From: Pseudoruegeria sp. SHC-113
Lineage (GTDB): Bacteria; Pseudomonadota; Alphaproteobacteria; Rhodobacterales; Rhodobacteraceae
Assembly: GCF_025376885.1 (NCBI RefSeq)
Contig: NZ_JAHUBR010000001.1
Coordinates: 2,963,563 to 3,027,562 of the forward strand
Direction of reading: 5' to 3'
Length of the DNA stretch: 64,000 nucleotides
How positions within the stretch are numbered: the first letter of the stretch is position 1; the number at the start of each line of letters is the position of its first letter. Shown in pieces: positions 1 to 8,572 of the stretch. A program made the translations under genes and the position numbers. The notes beneath the pieces are model-generated. The model was not told the DNA's origin, did no database searches, and saw nothing but the letters and a program-made list of their open reading frames with translations.

Positions 1-468
1 CAGGAAGACCTCGGGGTGGCGCACAATGGCGCGGCCCATGGCAACTCGCTGGCGCTGCCCGCCCGAAAGCGCGCCGGGCTTGCGGTCCATGTAATCGCTC
101 AACGACAGGATATTGGCAGCCTCCGCCACCGCCTTGTCGATCTCGCCTTGCGGCTTGTTGGCGATTTTCAGCGAGAAACCGAGGTTCTCGCGCACCGTCA
201 TATGCGGGTAGAGCGCGTAGTTCTGGAACACCATGGAGATGTTGCGGTGGCGGGGCGGCAGATCGTTGACCACCCGATCCCCGATGGAAATCTCGCCGCC
301 CGAGATCGCCTCAAGCCCGGCGATCATCCGCAGCGTGGTGGATTTGCCGCAGCCCGAAGGGCCGACGAGCACGACGAACTCGTTGTTGGCGATCTCAAGA
401 TCGATGCCGTGAACGACTTCCAGCGCTCCGTATTTCTTCACGACGCTGCGCAGTTGGACCTGGGCCAT
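1..468 (-). CDS. CUT1-type sugar ABC transporter ATP-binding protein (partial, C-terminus off the left edge)
   Basis: This is the cytoplasmic ATPase subunit of a carbohydrate importer of the MalK/UgpC type. About 156 N-terminal residues are visible: Walker [10 protein letters not shown] at residues 36-44, the Q-loop glutamine at about 82 and the ABC signature LSGGQ at 134-138. The Walker B motif and the regulatory OB domain lie outside the window. The ATG at 466-468 is followed by a typical MalK-like beginning. Two permeases and a binding protein lie upstream in the same direction, with only 3 nt to the next gene, so the four genes form one transport operon. The substrate cannot be read from this subunit. 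Confidence 0.95.
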   Translation of the reverse strand, partial: MAQVQLRSVVKKYGALEVVHGIDLEIANNEFVVLVGPSGCGKSTTLRMIAGLEAISGGEISIGDRVVNDLPPRHRNISMVFQNYALYPHMTVRENLGFSLKIANKPQGEIDKAVAEAANILSLSDYMDRKPGALSGGQRQRVAMGRAIVRHPEVFL

Positions 469-471
469 GTC

Positions 472-1338
472 TTATCCTTTCACGCCGCCGAAGGTGAGGC
501 CGGCAATGAGGTGTTTCTGAACGATGAAGGTGAGGATGAGGGCGGGGATGATCATCAGCACGGCCAATGCGCACATGCCCCCCCAGTTGATGGTGAATTC
601 GCTGGTGAAATCCCGCAGGCCCACGGGCATCGTCTTGGAAAAGGTCGAGCGGGTGAGCTGGCTTGCGAGCGCATACTCGTTCCACGAGGTGAGGAAGGCG
701 AAGATCCCGGCAGAGGCGATCCCGGCGCGGGCGACGGGGAACTCCACCTTCCAGAAGGCCTGCCAGCGGGTGCAGCCATCGATCTCGGCGGCTTCGGCCA
801 GCTCGATGGGCACCTGACGGAAGAAACCGTCAATCAGCCAGATCGTGAAGGGCACGTTCAGCGCCACATAGACGAGGATCAACCCGAGGTGGGTGTCGAT
901 CAGCCCGGTTTTCGCCATCACGATGAACAGCGGCAGCGAGAGCGACACGCCGGGCACCGCGCGGGTGAGCATGAGGCCGATGAAGATCCCGGCCTTGCCC
1001 TTGAACTTGAAGCGCGCAAACGCGTAGCCCCCGGCCATGCCCACGAGGATGGCGATCACGGTGGAGGTGACGGAGATGATCAGCGAGTTGGTGAAATACT
1101 GCACCACCGGCACGCCGCCCTCGCCCACCGCGCCGAACATGGCGCGGTAGTTGTCGAGGTTCAGCTCCGACGGGATCCAGACTGGCGGCTTGGCCATGAT
1201 CTCTACCGTGGGGCGGAAGGAGTTGAGCACGATCCACAGGCCGGGCACGCAGATGATGGCCATGGCGATGAAGAGCGCGAAGAGGTGGAGCGCCTTCAGG
1301 ATGCGCGCCTTGATGCGGTGTTTGAGGTTCTCGTTCAT
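472..1338 (-). CDS. Carbohydrate ABC transporter permease (MalG-like)
   Basis: This inner-membrane permease of 288 residues is the MalG-type half of a CUT1 sugar importer. It has about six hydrophobic segments and, near residues 190-210, the EAA loop (EAAEIDGCTRWQAF) that docks on the ATPase. It ends 3 nt before the ATPase start and begins 9 nt after the partner permease. The position next to uronate catabolic genes and an IclR regulator suggests a sugar-acid or oligosaccharide substrate. That is inference, since permeases of this family do not reveal specificity. Confidence 0.93.
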   Translation of the reverse strand: MNENLKHRIKARILKALHLFALFIAMAIICVPGLWIVLNSFRPTVEIMAKPPVWIPSELNLDNYRAMFGAVGEGGVPVVQYFTNSLIISVTSTVIAILVGMAGGYAFARFKFKGKAGIFIGLMLTRAVPGVSLSLPLFIVMAKTGLIDTHLGLILVYVALNVPFTIWLIDGFFRQVPIELAEAAEIDGCTRWQAFWKVEFPVARAGIASAGIFAFLTSWNEYALASQLTRSTFSKTMPVGLRDFTSEFTINWGGMCALAVLMIIPALILTFIVQKHLIAGLTFGGVKG

Positions 1339-1347
1339 GGCGCGCCC

Positions 1348-2244
1348 CTAGCCCCCCATGCCCAGCTCGGCGCGCGCGGCGTTGAGCTTGCGGAAGAAGT
1401 AAACGGTGAAGAAGATCGCCAGAAAGATGGAGATGTAGCCCATCGCGTTGGCGTAGCCCATGCGGGCATCCACGTAGCCGGTGCGCCCGATCAGCGTCCA
1501 GAGAAGCTCGGTGCGCCGCGCGGGGCCGCCGTTCGTCATGATCTGCACGATGTCATAGGCGCGGGCCACGTCCAGCGAGCGGATGGCGAGCGCGATATAG
1601 ATGAAGGGCATGATGAAGGGCAGCGTGATGTGGCGGAAGGTCTGCCACGGGGTGCAGCCGTCCACGGTGGCAGCCTCGATTGGATCGCGCGGCACCGCGA
1701 AAAGCCCGGCAAGGATCAGGATCGCGAAGACGGAGGTGGAAGACCACATCTCGGCCACGAGGATCGAGAAGAAGGCAAGCTTGCCGTCCACCAGCCAGGG
1801 GATCGCCTGATCGGTGAGCCCCAGCGATTGCAGGGCGTTGTTCACGAGGCCGACGTTGTCGTTGAAGATGAACTTGAACTGAAACCCCACGAGGATCGGC
1901 GAGAACATCATCGGAAACATCATGATGGTGCGCAGGGAGCGCTGGCCCCATGTGACCTTGTTCACCAGAAGCGCCAGCCCCAGCCCCATCAGCATTTCAA
2001 GGTTCAGCGCGATGGTGAGCAGCAGCACAGTGCGGCCGAAGGCTGTCCAGAAATGGATGCTGGTGAGCGCCTTTTCGTAGTTGGCAAAGCCGATCCAGCG
2101 ATAAAGCGAGTCCGGCCGCGTCAGGCGGTAGGGGGTGAAGCTCGAATAGAGCGACAGCAGCAGCGGGATCAGCACAACAGCCGCGAGGATAATGACCGCA
2201 GGCAGCAGCAGGACAAACCACGCCGGTGGCTTCAGTCGGGACAT
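1348..2244 (-). CDS. Carbohydrate ABC transporter permease (MalF-like)
   Basis: This permease of 298 residues belongs to the MalF/UgpA type of CUT1 importers. It has an N-terminal transmembrane segment, further membrane helices, and an EAA loop (EAATVDGCTPWQTF) near residues 210-225. It is the first permease after the binding-protein gene and is separated from it by an 89-nt gap that holds a strong hairpin. It forms the heterodimeric channel with the gene at 472-1338. The start is the ATG at 2242-2244. Confidence 0.93.
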   Translation of the reverse strand: MSRLKPPAWFVLLLPAVIILAAVVLIPLLLSLYSSFTPYRLTRPDSLYRWIGFANYEKALTSIHFWTAFGRTVLLLTIALNLEMLMGLGLALLVNKVTWGQRSLRTIMMFPMMFSPILVGFQFKFIFNDNVGLVNNALQSLGLTDQAIPWLVDGKLAFFSILVAEMWSSTSVFAILILAGLFAVPRDPIEAATVDGCTPWQTFRHITLPFIMPFIYIALAIRSLDVARAYDIVQIMTNGGPARRTELLWTLIGRTGYVDARMGYANAMGYISIFLAIFFTVYFFRKLNAARAELGMGG

Positions 2245-2285
2245 CGGCCAAACTTTCCTGATTGGGGTGTCTGTAGGGTGCGTGT

Positions 2286-2318
2286 CGGCAGGCGGCGCGG
2301 GAGATCCGCCGCCTGCCG
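2286..2318 (-). promoter_or_regulatory. Intercistronic hairpin between binding-protein and permease genes
   Basis: The arms CGGCAGGCGGC (2286-2296) and GCCGCCTGCCG (2308-2318) are perfectly complementary and enclose an 11-nt loop. No T-run follows on the minus strand, so a classical intrinsic terminator is less likely than an mRNA-stabilising or partial-termination element. Such hairpins after the binding-protein gene are known in sugar ABC operons such as malE-malF, where they let the binding protein outnumber the membrane subunits. The function here is inferred. Confidence 0.6.
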
Positions 2319-2333
2319 GATCAGGTGAGGCGC

Positions 2334-3641
2334 TTAGTAGACGCCTTCCTCCTGCATCAGCTCGTCAACCGCGTCGGCTGCGGTCTGGAGCGCGTCTTCC
2401 ACCGATTTGTCGCCAAGGATCGCGGCTTGAAGCTCGGGGTAGATGAGGTTCGTGGCTTCGATCCAGTAGGGCGTCTGCGGGGCCGGGAAGGCGTGGCTGG
2501 CCGCCGCCTGGAAAGCTTGCAGCACTTCGGTGCGATAGGCATCGCCCTCGGCACTGGCCACCACATGCTCCCAGACCGCCGTGCGGGTGGGCAGCGGGCC
2601 TGCCGCGCTTTCAAGCTTCTGGCTGTCTTCGTTGGTCAGCCAGTCCACCAGCGAGGCGGCGGCCTCCTTGTGCTCGCAAGACTCCGTGACGGAGAAGCCA
2701 TGGTGCCCAGACCAACCGGTGCGTGCGCCGGAGGAGCCTGCAGGCTGCACTTTCACGCCCACATTGCCAGCGGCCTTGGAGCTGTCGGTGCCGTTGAAGA
2801 AGCCCGCCCAGCCCGGCCAATCCAGATTGAGCGCGATGGTGCCGGAGGCAAAGCCCTGCCCGAGGTCATCCCAGAGGTAGGAGGTGGTGCCCGGCGGCAC
2901 GGCGCCTGCTTCGTAGAGATCCACGAACCACTGCAGTGCCCGCGCGCCCGCGTCGGAGTTGAACGCCGGGGACCAGTCTTCGTTGAACAGCTGGCCGCCC
3001 TCGGCCACCACCATTTCGTAGAAGCGGCCCACGATGGCTTCGTCCTTGCCTGCGTATTGCGTGCCGTAGAAATTGGGCGCATCGGTGAAGAAGATCGCCT
3101 GTTCCTTCACGTCTTCCCATGTGTCGGGCGGAGTCAGATCCTTGCCCGTCTTCTCCTTGTAGGCCGCCTTGTTGGCTTCATCCTCGTAGATGTCTTTCAG
3201 GTAGTAGAGCGCCGATACGTCGAACTGTGCGCGCGGCAGCATCACCAGCGCGTCGCCGATCTTGGAGGCTGCCATGTTGGCGGGCACGAAGCCGGCCATG
3301 GTTTCCTCGGAGAGATAGGGCGTCAGGTCGGTGTAGAGGCTCGGGTATTGCGAGGCGAAGGACGAGTGGTTGGAGCCGACGCACCAGCCCAGCGTGCCGG
3401 CGGCGAGGTCGGATTTGAACTCCTTGTCCAGCTCGAAGTGGTTCTTCTTGCTGATCACTTCCACGGTCGCGCCCGTCGCTGCCTCCCACTCGGCGATGCG
3501 CGCATAAAGCGCCTCATATTGCTGCCCGCCGATGAGTTTGGCCTGCAGCGTGATCCCGTCAAATTCTGCCGCGCCCGCAAGGCCCGCGGCCATCGACAGC
3601 GCCGTTGCACCAAGCAACACGTTGATTCCAGAGCGTTTCAT
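2334..3641 (-). CDS. Extracellular sugar-binding protein of the ABC transporter
   Basis: This periplasmic family 1 solute-binding protein of 435 residues delivers substrate to the importer encoded just downstream. It begins with a Sec signal peptide: basic MKRSG, a hydrophobic core and cleavage near AGAA-EF at residues 23-25. The mature protein has the tryptophan- and tyrosine-rich character of CUT1 binding proteins, for example LDWPGWAGF. A TTG lies in frame directly before the ATG. I chose the ATG at 3639-3641 because GGAGG sits 6 nt upstream of it. It is divergent from the amidohydrolase-IclR group, with an inverted repeat in the shared promoter region. Confidence 0.93.
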   Translation of the reverse strand: MKRSGINVLLGATALSMAAGLAGAAEFDGITLQAKLIGGQQYEALYARIAEWEAATGATVEVISKKNHFELDKEFKSDLAAGTLGWCVGSNHSSFASQYPSLYTDLTPYLSEETMAGFVPANMAASKIGDALVMLPRAQFDVSALYYLKDIYEDEANKAAYKEKTGKDLTPPDTWEDVKEQAIFFTDAPNFYGTQYAGKDEAIVGRFYEMVVAEGGQLFNEDWSPAFNSDAGARALQWFVDLYEAGAVPPGTTSYLWDDLGQGFASGTIALNLDWPGWAGFFNGTDSSKAAGNVGVKVQPAGSSGARTGWSGHHGFSVTESCEHKEAAASLVDWLTNEDSQKLESAAGPLPTRTAVWEHVVASAEGDAYRTEVLQAFQAAASHAFPAPQTPYWIEATNLIYPELQAAILGDKSVEDALQTAADAVDELMQEEGVY

Positions 3642-3713
3642 CAAGTTCCTCCCATGATGACGAGCCTTCGGTTTGGATGTCTTGCCGGCCCGTAGCGTGT
3701 TTTATGGATAAAC

Positions 3714-3734
3714 TTGACTTTCATATTTAGTCAA
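3714..3734. promoter_or_regulatory. Candidate operator: TTGACT-N9-AGTCAA inverted repeat in a divergent promoter region
   Basis: A perfect 6+6 inverted repeat lies between the divergent binding-protein and amidohydrolase genes. Each arm read outward resembles a -35 box (TTGACT), so a bound regulator could cover both promoters at once. The IclR-family regulator at 4624-5439 is the nearest candidate to bind it. The palindrome is seen directly; the regulator assignment is inference. Confidence 0.4.
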
Positions 3735-3775
3735 TGCTTATCTTCCTCAAGGGCAATTACCCCATCGGAGGACCC

Positions 3776-4612
3776 ATGCTTTTCGACACGCATCTGCACC
3801 TGATCTACCCGGAACGCCTGAGCTATCCGTGGCTTGCCGACGTGCCCGCGCTGGATGCGCCCAGCCGCTTTGACAGCTACACGGTGCTGGCCGGGCGGCT
3901 CGGGATCGCCGGCTGCCTGCACATGGAGGTGGATGTCGCCGAATCGCAGATCGCGGCGGAGACCGATCTGGTGGAGGAGCTGATGGCGGCCCCCGGCTCC
4001 CTGATGCGCGGCGCGATCTCCTCCTGCCGCCCGGAGAGCGAAGGTTTCGCCGCCTTCCTTGAAGCCGCGCAGGACCGCGCCGCGATCAAGGGCTTCCGCC
4101 GTGTGCTGCATGTGGTGGAGGATGCGCTCAGCACCACGCCCCTGTTTCGGGACAACGTGAAACGGCTCTCGGGCACCGGGCTGACCTTCGATCTCTGCGT
4201 CCTGCCCCGCCAGCACGGGATCGTGGTGGAACTGGTGGATCACTGCCCCGATGTGACCTTCATCCTCGATCACTGCGGCGTGCCCGATATCGCGGGCGGG
4301 GCCTATGAGAGCTGGAAAGAGGGGCTGTTGCGGCTGGCCGAGCGCCCCAACGTGATGGCCAAGATCTCGGGCGTCGTCGCCTATGGTGACCCCGAGCGCT
4401 GGAGCCTCGCCGATCTGCGCCCCTATGTGGAGACGACGGCGGCCGTCTTTGGCCCAGACCGGCTTGTCTGGGGCTCCGATAGCCCTGTATGCAATCTGGG
4501 CGGCGGGCTGCCCACATGGGTGGCCGCCACCCACGCCCTGACCTCCGGTTGGAGCGAGGCCGAGCGCGCGGCGCTCTACGCGGGCAACGCCCGGCGGATT
4601 TGGAACCTGTAA
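3776..4612 (+). CDS. Amidohydrolase family 2 / TIM-barrel lactonase-like hydrolase
   Basis: This is a cytoplasmic metal-dependent TIM-barrel hydrolase of 278 residues, related to L-fuconolactonases and other COG3618 proteins that open sugar lactones. The N-terminal metal motif FDTHLH lies at residues 3-8. Later strand-end motifs include LDHCG near residue 165 and WGSDSP near 235, with the usual catalytic aspartate. The start is the ATG at 3776, where GGAGG lies 4 nt upstream; an upstream in-frame start lacks such a site. It is the first gene of a plus-strand group with the IclR regulator and may process a lactone formed from the imported sugar. The substrate is unknown. Confidence 0.85.
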   Translation: MLFDTHLHLIYPERLSYPWLADVPALDAPSRFDSYTVLAGRLGIAGCLHMEVDVAESQIAAETDLVEELMAAPGSLMRGAISSCRPESEGFAAFLEAAQDRAAIKGFRRVLHVVEDALSTTPLFRDNVKRLSGTGLTFDLCVLPRQHGIVVELVDHCPDVTFILDHCGVPDIAGGAYESWKEGLLRLAERPNVMAKISGVVAYGDPERWSLADLRPYVETTAAVFGPDRLVWGSDSPVCNLGGGLPTWVAATHALTSGWSEAERAALYAGNARRIWNL

Positions 4613-4623
4613 GGCGGGCTGTG

Positions 4624-5439
4624 ATGGACAAGGTGGTGCGCGAGACGACGGCGCGGTTAGAAAGCGGCAAATACAGCGCCCCGGCGCTCTCCAAGGGGCT
4701 CGACATCCTCGAACTGCTGGCCGAGGAGCCGCGCGGCTTCAAGAAAAGCGAGATCGCGGCGGCGCTGGATCGCTCCCTTTCCGAGATTTTCCGCATGCTC
4801 ACCGTTTTGCAGGAACGCGGCTACGTGATGCTGGACCCGGACAGCGAGCGCTACACGCTCACCATGCTGCTGTTTGAACTGGCCCACCGCCACCCGCCCA
4901 CCAAGCGCCTCACCCGGCTGGCCGGAACGATCATGGAAGAGGTCGCGCAGGAAACGAACCAATCGGTGCATCTGGCGATCCTGCACGGCAGCAACATCCT
5001 TGTCATCGCCCAGACGGACCCGCCCGGCAACAACATCACCTCTGTGCGCCTCGGCGCGCGGGTGCCGATCGTGGTGACGGCCTCCGGCGCGGTGCTGACC
5101 TATGCTTATGAGCCGGAGCGCCGCGAGGAACTGCTCGCCCGCATCCCCGGCGTGAAACCCGCCGACCGCAAGAAATTCAACGAAAGCGTCGCGCAGGCGG
5201 AGACGCTGGGCTACTGCGAAAGCCCCTCAATGGTGATCGAAGGGGTGCACAATATCTCGGTGCCCGTCTTCTCCTACGCGGGCGAGGTGATCGCGGCGCT
5301 GACCATGCCTTACATCCGGCGGCTGACGGAAAAGGGCGATCCGGATTTCGCCTCCTGCAAGAAGATCCTGATCGACGCCAGCGCAGCGCTTTCGGTGAAA
5401 CTCGGCGCCGGGGCCGCCGCGCCGGGAGCAGGAGAATGA
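4624..5439 (+). CDS. IclR family transcriptional regulator
   Basis: This DNA-binding regulator of 271 residues has an N-terminal winged helix-turn-helix at about residues 18-80 (SKGLDILELL, then KKSEIAAALD). A GAF-like IclR effector domain follows, containing VRLGARVPIV and ending with the typical NISVPVF segment. IclR proteins commonly respond to small acids and control adjacent catabolic genes. It lies 11 nt after the amidohydrolase and overlaps the next gene by ATGA, so it is co-transcribed with genes it may control. A GTG just upstream could also serve as start; the ATG at 4624 is preceded by AAGGCGGG. Confidence 0.92.
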   Translation: MDKVVRETTARLESGKYSAPALSKGLDILELLAEEPRGFKKSEIAAALDRSLSEIFRMLTVLQERGYVMLDPDSERYTLTMLLFELAHRHPPTKRLTRLAGTIMEEVAQETNQSVHLAILHGSNILVIAQTDPPGNNITSVRLGARVPIVVTASGAVLTYAYEPERREELLARIPGVKPADRKKFNESVAQAETLGYCESPSMVIEGVHNISVPVFSYAGEVIAALTMPYIRRLTEKGDPDFASCKKILIDASAALSVKLGAGAAAPGAGE

Positions 5440-6602
5440 GCGCGCCGCGGCTTCACACGAGCGCTGAGCCGATCACCCTGCGTGGCATGACATGGTCCGA
5501 CCCGCGCGGCTATGATCCCGTCGTGGCGGCTGCAGAGGCCTTCATGCGGGCCAATCCCGGCGTCACGATCACATGGGACAAACGCTCGCTGCAGGGGTTT
5601 GAAAGCACCCCGGTGGATGAACTCGCCGCCGCCTATGACCTGATGGTGATCGACCACCCCCACACCGGGATCTGCGTGGCAGAGGGCTGCCTGCTGCCGC
5701 TGGATGCATGGCTCCCCCCAGAGGTGCTGCAGGCGCTGGCCAATGAGACCGTGGGCAAGAGCTACGTGAGCTACACGCTGCAGGGCCACCAATGGGCGCT
5801 GCCCATCGATGCCGCCACGCAGGTGCAGGCCCACCGCCCCGACAAGGGCGCGCGCGCCGCCACATGGGCCGAGGTGATCGCGGCAGCCCAGGCGGGTGAG
5901 GTGATCCTGCCCCTGCGGCCCCCGCATGGGCTGATGTGCCTCTACACCCTGGCCGCCAATATCGGGCAGCCCTGCGGCTCTGCGCGCGATGAGCTTCTGC
6001 CCCGCGCCACCGGGCTTGCCGTGTTCGAGGCCCTGCTGGCCGTGAGCCGCCACCTTGATCCGGCATGTTTCGGGATGGACCCGATCGCCGCGCTGGATGC
6101 GCTCTGCGAAGAAACGGGCCGCCTGCGCCTCGCCCCGCTCACCTATCTTTACAAGGGCTACGCCAACGCGGGCTACCGCGCGAAACCCGTGGCCTTCACT
6201 GACATCCCGACACTGGGCCAGAGCGGCCCCATCGGCTCGGCCCTTGGTGGCACCGGCATCGCCGTCTCTCACCGCTGCACGCACCCGGCACTGGCCGCAG
6301 GCTTTGCCGGCTGGCTCGCCGGGGCGGAATGTCAGCGCGGGCTTTATGCACAAGCCAACGGCCAGCCGGGCAACGCGGTGGCCTGGGCGGATGCAGAGGT
6401 CAACGCCCCGGTGAAGGGCGCGTATTTTGACACCCGGGCCACCCATGAATCCGCCTGGCTGCGCCCGCGCCACGCGGGCTACATGGGCTTTCAGGAAGAC
6501 GGCGGCACGATCGTGACAGAGGCCCTGCAGGGCAAGATCGCCCCCGAGGCCGCCCTTGATGCGCTAAACGCCCGTTTCGCCGCCAGCTTCCCCATCGACT
6601 GA
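5436..6602 (+). CDS. Solute-binding-protein family 1 homologue lacking a signal peptide
   Basis: This protein of 388 residues has the fold signatures of an extracellular sugar-binding protein. Its first strand (TLRGMTWSDPRGYDP) starts at about residue 13, with no basic-hydrophobic signal sequence before it. The start codon is fixed by an ATGA overlap with the iclR stop, so a missed leader is unlikely. It should therefore stay in the cytoplasm, where it might sense a ligand or deliver it to the CoA-transferase encoded 10 nt downstream. The family assignment is by sequence character; the cytoplasmic role is inference. Confidence 0.8.
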   Translation: MSAPRLHTSAEPITLRGMTWSDPRGYDPVVAAAEAFMRANPGVTITWDKRSLQGFESTPVDELAAAYDLMVIDHPHTGICVAEGCLLPLDAWLPPEVLQALANETVGKSYVSYTLQGHQWALPIDAATQVQAHRPDKGARAATWAEVIAAAQAGEVILPLRPPHGLMCLYTLAANIGQPCGSARDELLPRATGLAVFEALLAVSRHLDPACFGMDPIAALDALCEETGRLRLAPLTYLYKGYANAGYRAKPVAFTDIPTLGQSGPIGSALGGTGIAVSHRCTHPALAAGFAGWLAGAECQRGLYAQANGQPGNAVAWADAEVNAPVKGAYFDTRATHESAWLRPRHAGYMGFQEDGGTIVTEALQGKIAPEAALDALNARFAASFPID

Positions 6603-6612
6603 AAGAGCCGAC

Positions 6613-7749
6613 ATGACATCAACCGCCCCCCTCGCCGGCCTCAAGGTGCTGGATTTCAGCCAGTTCCTCGCCGGGCCCTACGCCTCGCTGCGGCTCGCTG
6701 ACCTTGGCGCAGACGTGATCAAGGTGGAGCGCGCCGGGACAGGGGATCTGTCGCGCTATCTCTATGTCTCGGAGGTGCGGATCGACGGCGAAAGCACGAT
6801 CTTTCACGCGATCAACCGGGGCAAACGCTCGATCTCTGCCGATCTGCGGCAGGAGGCCGACCGCGAAAAGATCTGGGCGCTGATCGATGAAGCGGATGTG
6901 GTGATCCAGAACTTCCGCCCCGGCGTGATCGAACGGCTGGGCTTTGGCCCTGAGGTGGTGCGCGCGCGCAAGCCTTCTATCGTTTATGGCTCGATCTCGG
7001 GCTATGGCAGCGGCAACCAGTGGCAGGGGCTGCCGGGACAGGACCTGCTGGCGCAGGCGCGCTCAGGCATCATGTGGCTTTCGGGCGGCGCAGCGGATGG
7101 CCCGGTGGCTCTTGGCCTGCCCGTCGCCGACATCCTCGCAGGCGCGGCGCTGGCCCATGGCATCCTTGCGCTTCTGGTGCGGCGCGGGATCAGCGGTGAA
7201 GGCGGGCTGGTGGAAACCAGCCTCATCGAGGCGATCTGCGATCTGCAGTTCGAGCTGCTCACCACCCATTTCAACGACGGCGGCCAGCCGCCCCAGCGGC
7301 CCGGCAACTTCCCCGCCCATGCCTATCTGGCCGCGCCCTACGGCGTCTACCGCACGGCGGATGGCCATGTGGCCATCGCGATGAACAGCCTAGACAAACT
7401 CGCCGCCTGCCTCTCGCTCGATGCGCCCTTCTCAGGCCTTGACCCCTTCCGCCACCGCGACGCGATCAAGGCGGAACTGGCGATCCATCTGGAGACCGAA
7501 CCCACCGACCACTGGATCAGGATTTTCGTCGCCGCCGACATCTGGGCCGCGCCGGTGCTGGACTGGAAAGGGCTTGTGGAGTCCGGCGTGCTGCAATCGC
7601 TGGACATGCTGGGCGAAACCACGCGCGGCGGCCAGTCCATGCAGATGCTACGCAGCCCGCTGCGCATCGACGGTGCCCGCGCCAGCACCGACACGCCCGC
7701 GCCCTACCTTGGCGGCCCCGCGCCAGCATGGGGCCGTGACGAAAGCTGA
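6613..7749 (+). CDS. CaiB/BaiF family (class III) CoA-transferase
   Basis: This cytoplasmic enzyme of 378 residues moves coenzyme A between carboxylic acids through an aspartyl-CoA intermediate. The family is named for CaiB, BaiF and formyl-CoA transferase. The N-terminal VLDFSQFLAGPYAS segment and the LGADVIKVE segment are typical. The expected catalytic aspartate is Asp173, in GLPVADILAG. It is tightly linked to the signal-less binding-protein homologue and the amidohydrolase. This implies that a sugar-derived or other organic acid is activated here, but the acid cannot be named. Confidence 0.9.
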   Translation: MTSTAPLAGLKVLDFSQFLAGPYASLRLADLGADVIKVERAGTGDLSRYLYVSEVRIDGESTIFHAINRGKRSISADLRQEADREKIWALIDEADVVIQNFRPGVIERLGFGPEVVRARKPSIVYGSISGYGSGNQWQGLPGQDLLAQARSGIMWLSGGAADGPVALGLPVADILAGAALAHGILALLVRRGISGEGGLVETSLIEAICDLQFELLTTHFNDGGQPPQRPGNFPAHAYLAAPYGVYRTADGHVAIAMNSLDKLAACLSLDAPFSGLDPFRHRDAIKAELAIHLETEPTDHWIRIFVAADIWAAPVLDWKGLVESGVLQSLDMLGETTRGGQSMQMLRSPLRIDGARASTDTPAPYLGGPAPAWGRDES

Positions 7750-7766
7750 CGGGCCGAAAAGTGCCT

Positions 7767-8462
7767 TCAGGCTTCGTCCTCGAAGAAATCGGGGTTCTGC
7801 GCACGGGCTTCGTCGAGCGTCTGGTGGATCGCGCCAATATGGCTGCGCAGGCGCTCTTCGGCCTTGGCCGCATCGCCCTCGATGATCGCCGACAGCAGCG
7901 CGCCGTGCTCGCCCAACACCTTGTGCCGCCGCTCCGCCGAGAGCGTGATGTAGCGGACGCGGTCCATATGGGCCTTCTGCTCCTGGATCAGCACCCAGGC
8001 ATGGGGGTGGCCCGCGATCTGGCAGAGCTTTTCGTGCAGCGCCTCGTCCAGCGCGTGAAAGCGGGCCGGATCCGGGTTGGCCAGCGCCGCCTCCTGGCTA
8101 GCGAGATTGGTTTTCAGCGCGTTCACATCGGCAGGCGTCAGGTTGCGCATCGCCTCGCGCAGGCATTCGACCTCCAGCGCGATCCGGGTGAAAACGGCAT
8201 CCTGCACCGCCTTTTTGGAGATCCGGGTGATCAGCGTCGCCCGTTGCGGCCGGATCGACAGGAACCCCACCTTCGAGAGCCGAAAGAACGCATCGCGCAC
8301 CGGCTGGCGCGAGACATCAAGCCGCCGGGCGATCTCGGCCTCCGAGACTTTCGAGCCCGGGGGCAGCTCCAGCGAGATCACGGCATCATAAAGCGCCTGA
8401 TAGACCTGTTCCGTCGCGGAATTGGCGGCGGCGGGCAAAGGGGCGATCAGGGGATCTTTCAT
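7767..8462 (-). CDS. GntR family (FCD domain) transcriptional regulator
   Basis: This regulator of 231 residues has an N-terminal GntR winged helix (SEAEIARRLDVSRQPVRDAF, about residues 42-61). An all-helical FCD ligand-binding domain with its metal-binding histidines follows, for example FHALDEALHEKL. GGAG lies 5 nt before the ATG at 8460-8462. It is divergent from uxaC, and FCD-type GntR proteins such as UxuR and ExuR repress hexuronate genes. The likely role is therefore uronate-responsive repression of the uxaC-kduI-kduD-uxuB operon through the intergenic region at 8463-8572. Confidence 0.92.
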   Translation of the reverse strand: MKDPLIAPLPAAANSATEQVYQALYDAVISLELPPGSKVSEAEIARRLDVSRQPVRDAFFRLSKVGFLSIRPQRATLITRISKKAVQDAVFTRIALEVECLREAMRNLTPADVNALKTNLASQEAALANPDPARFHALDEALHEKLCQIAGHPHAWVLIQEQKAHMDRVRYITLSAERRHKVLGEHGALLSAIIEGDAAKAEERLRSHIGAIHQTLDEARAQNPDFFEDEA

Positions 8463-8512
8463 AGGGGCTCCGTGGGGCGATTGATCACGGGAAACCTAGT
8501 GCAGAATATATT

Positions 8513-8541
8513 TTGACACAACTAATAAACTAGCATATCAG
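8513..8541 (+). promoter_or_regulatory. Candidate sigma-70 promoter of the uxaC operon
   Basis: TTGACA at 8513-8518 is a full consensus -35 box and is followed after exactly 17 nt by TATCAG (8536-8541, 4 of 6 matches). The -10 region overlaps an ACT-N8-AGT imperfect palindrome at 8530-8543, where the divergently encoded GntR repressor could bind. The region is clearly more AT-rich than the flanking genes. Confidence 0.5.
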
Positions 8542-8572
8542 TTTTTCAACGCGACGCGCAGAAGGCCCCCAC

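Noticed and set aside
16..2328. A 770-codon open frame antisense to the ABC transporter genes
   Set aside because: Its product is rich in His, Arg, Glu and Gly without domain character, and it runs opposite to clearly conserved permease genes. It is a by-product of GC-rich codon use.
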